Positions 57,914 through 64,000 of a DNA stretch of 64,000 nt are shown one piece after another. Positions within the stretch are counted from its first letter, which is position 1. Every line of letters starts with the position of its first letter. The stretch lies in contig CAWBNP010000002.1 of assembly GCA_963790245.1 (NCBI GenBank), positions 62,001 through 126,000 of the forward strand, read 5' to 3'. The notes under the pieces are model-generated. The model was not told where the DNA came from and ran no database searches. It was given only the letters and a program-made list of their open reading frames with translations. A program made the translations under genes and the position numbers. This DNA is from JACCVG01 sp963790245. GTDB taxonomy: Bacteria > Actinomycetota > Thermoleophilia > Solirubrobacterales > Thermoleophilaceae.

Positions 57914-58408
57914 ATGAAGGTGCCACGCGCAGCGCTACTGGGTGTCCTCGGGGTCGTCCTGATCCTCGGTGTGTTCCTCTTGACGCGCTCGGCAAGTCCC
58001 GAGCCGTCGCCCCCCGTGGCGGGTACGCCCGCCCCGCCGGTCCCAACTACCGAGCCCGCCTCCTCCGAGACGGCCGCCGCCGCGGTCCCCGGCCCGGTCG
58101 AGCGCGCCCTCAAGGCTCGCAAGGTCGTCATCGTCACCTTCACGCAGGAGGGGGGCGCCGATGACCGCGCGACCCGCAACCGCGTCGAGGAACTCGAAGC
58201 GACGGGCTCCGGCTCCTTCAGGGACGAGTTCTCCGTCTTCACGGCCTCGGTCGAGCAGCTCGCCGACTACGCCGCGCTGATCGGCGACCTGGGGATAAGC
58301 CAGGCGCCTTCGACGGTGATCGTCGCCCCGAGCGGAGACGCACGGGTCGTCGAGGGGTTCCTGGATCGGCGCTCGCTGCGGCAGTACGTCGCAGATGCGC
58401 TCGAGTGA
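57914..58408 (+). CDS. Secreted thioredoxin-fold-like protein ahead of the pil genes
   Basis: A 164-aa protein with a signal anchor (AALLGVLGVVLILGVFLLT), a Pro/Ala-rich linker, and a domain KARKVVIVTFTQEGGADDRA ... GDLGISQAPSTVIVAPSGDA ... EGFLDRRSLRQYV. The order (strand, helix, cis-Pro-like APST, strand) is thioredoxin-like, but there is no CxxC, so it is not an oxidoreductase. It overlaps pilB by 4 nt (GTGA), so it belongs to the pil operon and may be an assembly or pseudopilin-related factor (inference). Confidence 0.7.
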   Translation: MKVPRAALLGVLGVVLILGVFLLTRSASPEPSPPVAGTPAPPVPTTEPASSETAAAAVPGPVERALKARKVVIVTFTQEGGADDRATRNRVEELEATGSGSFRDEFSVFTASVEQLADYAALIGDLGISQAPSTVIVAPSGDARVVEGFLDRRSLRQYVADALE

Positions 58409-60192
58409 GCGACTTGCCTCCGACCGGACACCTGCACGCCATCAACACCGACGGCGTGGCTGACGACACCCAGACGCCCGCTGCAACACCGTCGGGGATC
58501 AACCCCCCGACCCGGCGCGGCGGACAGAAGCGGTTCCTCACCGACGTGATCGTCGAGATGGGCCTGCTGCGCGCAGGAGTATGTCGAGCAAGGCGATCGA
58601 GGAGGCCAAGGCCACGGGCCAGCGCCCCGAGCAGGTCATGCTCACGACCGGGCTGCTCACCGGCGACCAGCTCGCCACGGCGATCGCCGAGCGCTTCGGC
58701 CTCGACCATATCGACCTGACCACCTATCGCCCGGACGACGCGCTGCCGTCAACCTGATCACCGCCCAGGCGGCCCGCCGCTACGAGGCGGTGCCGGTCGG
58801 ATTCGACGCGAACAAGGTCCTGATGATCGCGATGGCCGATCCGTCGAACGTCCTCGCGCTGGACGACCTGCGGCTGATGACCGGCGCAGGAGTTGCGGCC
58901 GGTCGTCGCCTCGCAGCGAGGACATCGCCGGCCGTGATCTCCCGGATGACGCCGCCTCGACGACGCGGTCGCGGCGGCGGTCGACGAGGAGGCCGAGATC
59001 GAGGAGATCACCAACATCCGGGAGTCCGCCGAGGACGCCCCGGTGATCAAGCTCGTCAACTCGATCGTCGCCGACGCGGTCGAGCAGAGGCGCCTCCGAC
59101 ATCCACTTCGAGCCCGACGGCAACGAGATGCGCGTGCGCTTCCGCGTCGACGGCGTGCTCAGCGACCGGACCACGATCCCCAAGCGGATGGTCCCGGGCG
59201 TCGTCTCGCGCGTGAAGATCATGGCCAACCTCGACATCGCCGAGCGGCGTGTGCCGCAGGACGGCCGCGTCGGCCTGACCGTCGAGAAGCACTCGATCGA
59301 CCTGCGGATCGTCACCCTGCCGACCAACCGCGGCGAGGGCGATCACGATGCGAATCCTGGACAAGGAACAGGTCCTGATGACGCTGGACAAGCTCGGCAT
59401 GCGCGAGGACAGCCTCGGCCGCTTCGAGATCGCGTTCCGCAAGCCCTACGGCGCGGTGCTCGTCACCGGACCGACCGGCTCGGGCAAGTCGACGACGCTC
59501 TACGCGCGCACTCAACGCGGTCAACTCCCCGGATCGCAAGATCATCACGATCGAGGACCCGGTCGAGTACCAGATGGAGGGAATCACCCAGATCGGGGTC
59601 AAGCCCGAAGGCCAACCTGACGCTTCGCCAACGGGCCTGCGCTCGATCCTGCGCGCCGACCCCGACATCATCATGGTCGGCGAGATCCGGGATGCCGAGA
59701 CGGCGCGGATCGCGGTCGAGTCAGCGCTCACCGGCCACCTCGTGCTCAGCACCCTCCACACGAAGGATGCGCCCTCGGCCGATCGCCCGCCTGACCGAGA
59801 TGGGCATCGAGCCGTTCCTCACCGCTTCGGCGGTCGACTGCGTCGTCGCCCAGCGGCTCGTGCGCAGACTCTGCACCTACTGCAAGAAGCGCGCGGTCGT
59901 CAGCGCCGAAGTCGCTGCGCCGGTCCGGCTTCCGCGCCGACTTCGACATCGAGGCCTACGAGCCCGGCGGCTGCCAGCGCTGCAACCTCACGGGTTACCG
60001 CGGCCGCCAGGGCCTCTACGAGGTCATGGACGTCTCCGACGAGATCCGCAGCTCTGACCGTCGAACGCGCCTCCGGCGATCGCATCCGCGTCGATCGCCA
60101 TCGACCAGGGAATGCGCACGATGCGCGAGGACGGCCTCGACAAGGTCCGGATGGGCGTCACCTCGATCGCCGAAGTCGCCCGAGTCACGTGA
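58405..60192 (+). CDS. pilB: Type IV pilus assembly ATPase PilB, broken by frameshifts
   Basis: Powers pilus extension. Pieces in order: an N-terminal GspE-N domain (RPEQVMLTTGLLTGDQLATA), IHFEPDGNEMRVRFRVDGVL, ERRVPQDGRVGLTV, Walker A TGPTGSGKSTTLYA, the Asp box IITIEDPVEYQMEGITQIGV, Walker B ADPDIIMVGEIRDAETA, the His box TGHLVLSTLHTKDAPSA and the zinc motif CTYCKK ... CQRCNLTGYRGRQGLYE. At least eight one-base frame changes (first near 58577). All motifs survive, so the breaks look like sequence errors. The GTG start overlaps the upstream gene; the stop is TGA 60190-60192. Confidence 0.88.
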
Positions 60193-60221
60193 TCGCCCAA
60201 AGTCTGCCGATAGGAGAACTG

Positions 60222-61378
60222 ATGAATCTCGAAACCCACATGCCCGACTCGGCGACGACCGCCGAGACGAGTCTCCGTGGTCGTCGCAGAGCCCAAGAAG
60301 TTCGACTTCGCCGACGTCCTCTGGACGTCGTGAGCATGAACGCCTCGGACCTCCACCTCACCACCGGCGCACCGCCGATGATCCGCGAGCACGGCAAGCT
60401 CCGGCGCTCGACTACCCGGTCCTGGACTCGCAGCTCGTGCGGGAGACCGTCTACTCGATCCTCACCAACGATCAGCGCCAGCGGCTGGAGACCGAGTGGC
60501 AGATCGACTTCTCGTACTCGATCCCCGGGATCGCGCGCTTCCGTGTCAACGCTTACTTCCAGCGCGATTCCGTCGGCGCCGCCTTCCGCCTGATCCCGAC
60601 CGACATTCCGGCGTTCGAGACGCTCGGGCTTGCCCGAGATGCTGCTCGACTTCACGCGCAAGCCGCGCGGGTTCGTGCTCGTCACCGGGCCCGACCGGCT
60701 CAGGCAAGTCGACCACGCTCGCCTCGATGCTCGATCGCATCAACAAGGAGCGCCACGAGCACATCATGACCGTCGAGGATCCGATCGAGTTCCTCCACCG
60801 CCACCAGAACTGCATCGTCAACCAGCGCGAGCTCGGCTCCGATGCCAAGAGCTTCTGCGCTCGCGCTCAAGGCGGCCCTGCGCCAGGACCCAGACGTGAT
60901 CCTCGTCGGCGAGATGCGCGACCTCGAGACGATGCAGACCGCGATCACCGCGGCCGAGACCGGCCACCTGGTCTTCGCGACCCTGCACACCCAGGACACC
61001 GCCCAGACGGTCGATCGCATCATCGACGCGTTCCCGCCCACCCAGCAGCACCAGGTCCGCACCCAGCTCTCGGTCGCGCTGCAGGGGATCGTCACGCAGC
61101 AGCTGCCTCCCGACGGCCGACGGCACCGGCCGCGTTTGCGCCTGCGAGGTGCTGGTGCCGACTCCGGGCATCCGCAACCTGATCCGCGAGGGCAAGACCC
61201 ACCAGATCTACTCGGCGCTGCAGACCGGCGGCGGCGTGGGCATGCAGACCATGGACTCGGCGCTCGTCGACCTGGCACGTCGCGGCCTGATCACGACCGA
61301 AGCTGGCCGAAGCGCGCGCAACCAGTCCCGACGAGCTGCGCCGTCTGCTCGGGACTCCCACAGCCGTTCGCCGCCTGA
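60222..61378 (+). CDS. pilT: Twitching-motility ATPase PilT, broken by frameshifts
   Basis: Powers pilus retraction. Start ATG 60222 with Shine-Dalgarno AGGAGA (60212-60217). Pieces: LDVVSMNASDLHLTTGAPPM (the family's N-terminal motif), FRVNAYFQRDSVGAAFRLIP, LVTGP with a broken Walker A, HIMTVEDPIEFLHRHQNCIV, QDPDVILVGEMRDLETMQTA, ETGHLVFATLHTQDTAQTVD (His box) and RIIDAFPPTQQHQVRTQLSV. About six frame changes occur. The stop overlaps the pilC ATG (TGATG). Confidence 0.88.
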
Positions 61379-62596
61379 TGACCACCTACGCCTTCAAGGC
61401 GCTCGACATGGCCGGCGTCGGCGACGCGCGGCGAGGTCGACGCCGACAACAAGCAGACGGTCGCCTCGCAGCTGCGGTCGCGCGGACTGATCGTCGTCGA
61501 CGTCGAGGAGCAGAAGCCCACCGACGTCGGCGACATCTTCGCCCGCTTCACGCGCGTCAAGGCCGAGGATCTGACGGTCGCGTCGCGCCAGCTCTCGACG
61601 ATGATCTCCTCGGGGATGTCGATGCTGCGGGCGCTCTACGTGCTCGAGGACCAGGTCGAGAACGACAAGCTGCGCGACGCCTTCGTCGAAGTTCGCAAGG
61701 ACATCGAGGCCGGCCAGTCGCTCTCGGGCGCGCTGCGCCAAGCACCCGACGGTCTTCAGCGAGCTCTACGTCGCGATGATTCGGCCGGCGAGACCGGGCG
61801 GCAAGCTCGAGGACACGCTCAAGCGGGTCGCCGACCAGCTCGAGAAGGACGATGTCGCTGCGGCGACGCGTCAAGTCGGCGATGATGTACCCGTCGCTGA
61901 TCATCGGCTTCTCGTTCGTCGTGGTGATCGCGCTCGTGGCCTTCCTGATCCCGGTCTTCGAGGACGTCTTCAAGGAGTTCGGCGGCGACCTGCCGTTCAT
62001 CACGAAGATCACGGTCGGCGCCTCCGATCTGCTGCTCGGGCAGCTGGTACTTCCTGTTCGCAGGAACGGTTCTCGCGTCTTCGGCTTCATCAAGTGGAAG
62101 AAGTCCGAGCGCGGCCGCAAGCAGTGGGACACGCTTCAAGCTGCACGTGCCGTGGAAGATCGGCGAGGTCGTCCACAAGGTGGCGCTGGCCCGCTTTTCG
62201 CGGACCTTCGCCGCCCTGACCTCGGCCGGTGTCCCGATGCTCGAGGCGATCGACATCACCGGCCGGACGGCGGGCAACTGGGTGATCGAGAAGGGGATGG
62301 AGGACATCCTCGAATCAGTCAAGAAGGGCGGCACGATCGCCGCACCGATGCGTAACAACCCGAGGGCTTTCCCCACGATGGTCACCCAGATGGTCTCGGT
62401 GGGCGAGGACACCGGCGCGCTGGAGACGATGTTCTCGAAGATCGCCGACTTCTACGAGGATCAGGTCGACGCCGCGATCAAGACGCTGACCTCGCTGCTC
62501 GAACCGATCATGATCATCGTGGTCGGCGCGATCGTCGGCTTCATCGTGATCTCGATGTACCTGCCGCTCTTCAGCGTCTACGACAACATCCGCTGA
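61378..62596 (+). CDS. pilC: Type IV pilus inner-membrane platform protein PilC, frameshifted
   Basis: A GspF-type protein: YAFKALDMAGV at the start, LTVASRQLSTMISSGMSMLR, RAGETGGKLEDTLKRVADQL (read with a frame change), RVKSAMMYPSLIIGFSFVVV, a second copy ARFSRTFAALTSAGVPMLEA and MVSVGEDTGALETMFSKIAD, and the final membrane segment LEPIMIIVVGAIVGFIVISM. About five one-base breaks between 61.42 and 62.15 kb; the last 450 bp are clean. It ends the pil genes in this window; pilins and PilM-PilQ homologues are not here. Confidence 0.88.
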
Positions 62597-62619
62597 CCAC
62601 CCGCCGTAGACTCGGGCGC

Positions 62620-63837
62620 GTGAGAAGCCGCACTCTGATCACCGTCGTCCTGCTTGCGCTGTTGGGCCTCCCGGCGGCCGCGGACGCGGCGCCGAATCGC
62701 GATCCGAAGCGCGAGGTCGTGCTGGTCGGCAACAACTGGGCCGGCACCGCCGACGTCGTCGACCCGCGCACCCACAACCGCATCGCGCGGCTGAACGTCA
62801 TTCCGGACCTCTCCGAGCGGCTCGCCGAGATCCGCGCCGACCCGGTCCGCCTGGGTTACTTCCTCGGCATCCGCGAACTCGTGGGGGAGGGCCACGACCA
62901 GTTCGTCGACGACATGTTCGCCTCGCGCGACGGGCGGCTGATCTTCGTCTCCCGGCCGAGCCTCGCCGACGTGATCGCGCTGGAGGTGCGCACCGGCAAG
63001 ATCGAGTGGCGGGTGGCGGTCGCCGGCCAGCGCTCCGACCACATGGCGATCTCGCCTGACGGCAGGCAGCTGCTCGTGTCGGCCTCGACCGGCAATGTCG
63101 TCCACGCGATCGACACTCGCAGCGGCGAGATCGCGGGCGAGTTCGCCTCAGGGGACCAGCCGCACGAGAACAACTACTCCGCCGACGGCAAGCGGATCTT
63201 CCACGCGAGCATCGGCTCGGTGTTCACGCCGCTCGACGCTCCGACGCTCGACGGAACGAAGGGGGAGCGCGTTTTCCTGATCGTCAACTCGAGCACGCTG
63301 AAGGTCGAGCGCGAGATCGACATTGGGCAGGAGCTCGCCGAGGCCGGCCACCCCCAGATGAGCAGCGCCGTGCGGCCGATGACGCTCTCGCCCGACGAAC
63401 GGTTCGTCTACTTCCAGGTCTCGTTCTTCCACGGCTTCGTCGAGTACGACCTCAAGCAGGGGCGGGTGACCCGGCTCGCCAACCTGCCGCTCAGCGCCGA
63501 GGCAAAGTCGATCCCGCGCGAGGGATATCTGCTCGACTCCGCCCACCACGGGATTGCGATGAACCCGCAGGGGAGCCGGCTGTGCGTCGCCGGGACGATG
63601 TCGGACTACGCGGCAATCGTCTCACGCAAGACCTTGGAGCACGAGATCGTCGCGCGCGGGGAAAAGCCCTACTGGTCGACCAACAGCGCTGACGGTGACC
63701 GCTGCTATGTCTCGTTCTCGGGTACCGATGAGGTTGCCGTGATCTCCTACCGCAAGCGGCGCGAGATAGATCGGTTCCCGGTCGGGGATCATCCGCAGCG
63801 GATTCGTACGGGCGAGCTGCGACTCGGGGCCCGGTAG
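62620..63837 (+). CDS. Secreted beta-propeller (YncE/YVTN-like) protein
   Basis: A 405-aa protein with a signal peptide (LITVVLLALLGLPAAADA) and beta-propeller blades of the YVTN/40-bladed type: AISPDGRQLLVSASTGNVVH, TLSPDERFVYFQVSFFHGFV, RSRDGRLIFVSR-like DMFASRDGRLIFVSRPS and YVSFSGTDEVAVISYRKRRE. Such proteins bind surface or periplasmic partners; function unknown. TAGACT at 62607-62612 ends 7 nt before the GTG start, so it has its own leaderless promoter and is probably not part of the pil operon. Confidence 0.82.
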   Translation: MRSRTLITVVLLALLGLPAAADAAPNRDPKREVVLVGNNWAGTADVVDPRTHNRIARLNVIPDLSERLAEIRADPVRLGYFLGIRELVGEGHDQFVDDMFASRDGRLIFVSRPSLADVIALEVRTGKIEWRVAVAGQRSDHMAISPDGRQLLVSASTGNVVHAIDTRSGEIAGEFASGDQPHENNYSADGKRIFHASIGSVFTPLDAPTLDGTKGERVFLIVNSSTLKVEREIDIGQELAEAGHPQMSSAVRPMTLSPDERFVYFQVSFFHGFVEYDLKQGRVTRLANLPLSAEAKSIPREGYLLDSAHHGIAMNPQGSRLCVAGTMSDYAAIVSRKTLEHEIVARGEKPYWSTNSADGDRCYVSFSGTDEVAVISYRKRREIDRFPVGDHPQRIRTGELRLGAR

Positions 63838-63876
63838 CTCTTTCGGTGCTGCTCGGGCCTTGCTCCGGTAGAGCGC

Positions 63877-63905
63877 CTCGTCTCTCACTCACCGTTCGAG
63901 ACGAG
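63877..63905. terminator. Hairpin after the beta-propeller gene
   Basis: CTCGTCTC (63877-63884) pairs with GAGACGAG (63898-63905), 13-nt loop, 40 bp after the stop. No T-run follows, so termination is only possible. The rest of 63838-64000 shows no gene. Confidence 0.4.
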
Positions 63906-64000
63906 CCATCTCTACCGTCACATCCCCTCGATGGCACGTCCGGGCACACGTTTAGGCCGGTTGCGCGAGGCTAGAAAAGCCTGGTTTGCAGGGAAGATTA

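Overview
The window is high-GC (roughly 70% by eye) bacterial chromosome, densely packed, with GTG/TTG starts and ATGA/TGATG overlaps throughout. The gene content points to a deep-branching actinobacterium of the Thermoleophilia/Solirubrobacterales type: an actinobacterial-style LexA box at uvrA, a Rex repressor next to a glutaredoxin-like gene, LytR_C and HAMP-cyclase proteins, an adjacent TrkA pair, a K+-independent proton pyrophosphatase and a pil operon. This assignment is inference from context; no rRNA is present. I see no IS element, prophage or CRISPR array.

Layout. 0-13 kb: tail of an unknown gene, a geranylgeranyl-reductase-like flavoprotein, rpsA, coaE, a lytic transglycosylase, uvrB, a DMT transporter, a DivIVA-like protein, uvrA and a membrane adenylate cyclase. 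13.0-18.3 kb: the most unusual region. A divergent HTH/Clp-N protein faces an operon of four small coupled peptides, a perfect 13-bp hairpin, a PqqD-like/M50 membrane protease, a secreted protein that carries the same N-x-A-V-A motif as the peptides, and a lipoprotein. It looks like a RiPP-like or peptide-processing and surface-assembly cassette. 18.4-20.7 kb: hexapeptide acyltransferase and a LytR_C protein. 20.7-23.8 kb (minus): pantothenate operon. 23.9-27.0 kb: udg-tsaE-tsaB-rimI-tsaD operon. 27-32 kb: SnoaL-like protein, glutaredoxin-like protein, rex, YbdK-type ligase, DUF1844-like protein, hppA. 32-39.6 kb: enoyl-CoA hydratase, two APC permeases with UspA-like tails plus two TrkA proteins (probably one potassium-transport module), and a flavoprotein reductase. 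39.7-44.2 kb: tRNA-Gln, a two-gene ABC exporter, an SRPBCC protein, tRNA-Met. 44.2-50.9 kb: ftcD, MBL hydrolase, hisS, aspS, a 6S-like RNA, and an IscU-MnmA fusion. 50.8-57.3 kb: RsbW-like anti-sigma factor, sigma-B/F-like factor, alaS, ruvX-mltG, aroE. 57.3-64 kb: two small secreted proteins, pilB-pilT-pilC, a secreted beta-propeller.

Two window-wide signals matter for reading the rest. First, many genes have a TANNNT-type -10 hexamer ending 6-8 nt before the start codon and no Shine-Dalgarno, so leaderless transcription appears to be the default for first genes of operons. Second, single-base frameshifts (almost all insertions) are concentrated in 40.3-43.3, 44.5, 46.2-50.5, 53.3 and 58.5-62.2 kb. 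They hit essential genes such as hisS, aspS and alaS, so I treat them as assembly or sequencing errors and give whole-gene spans for the broken genes.
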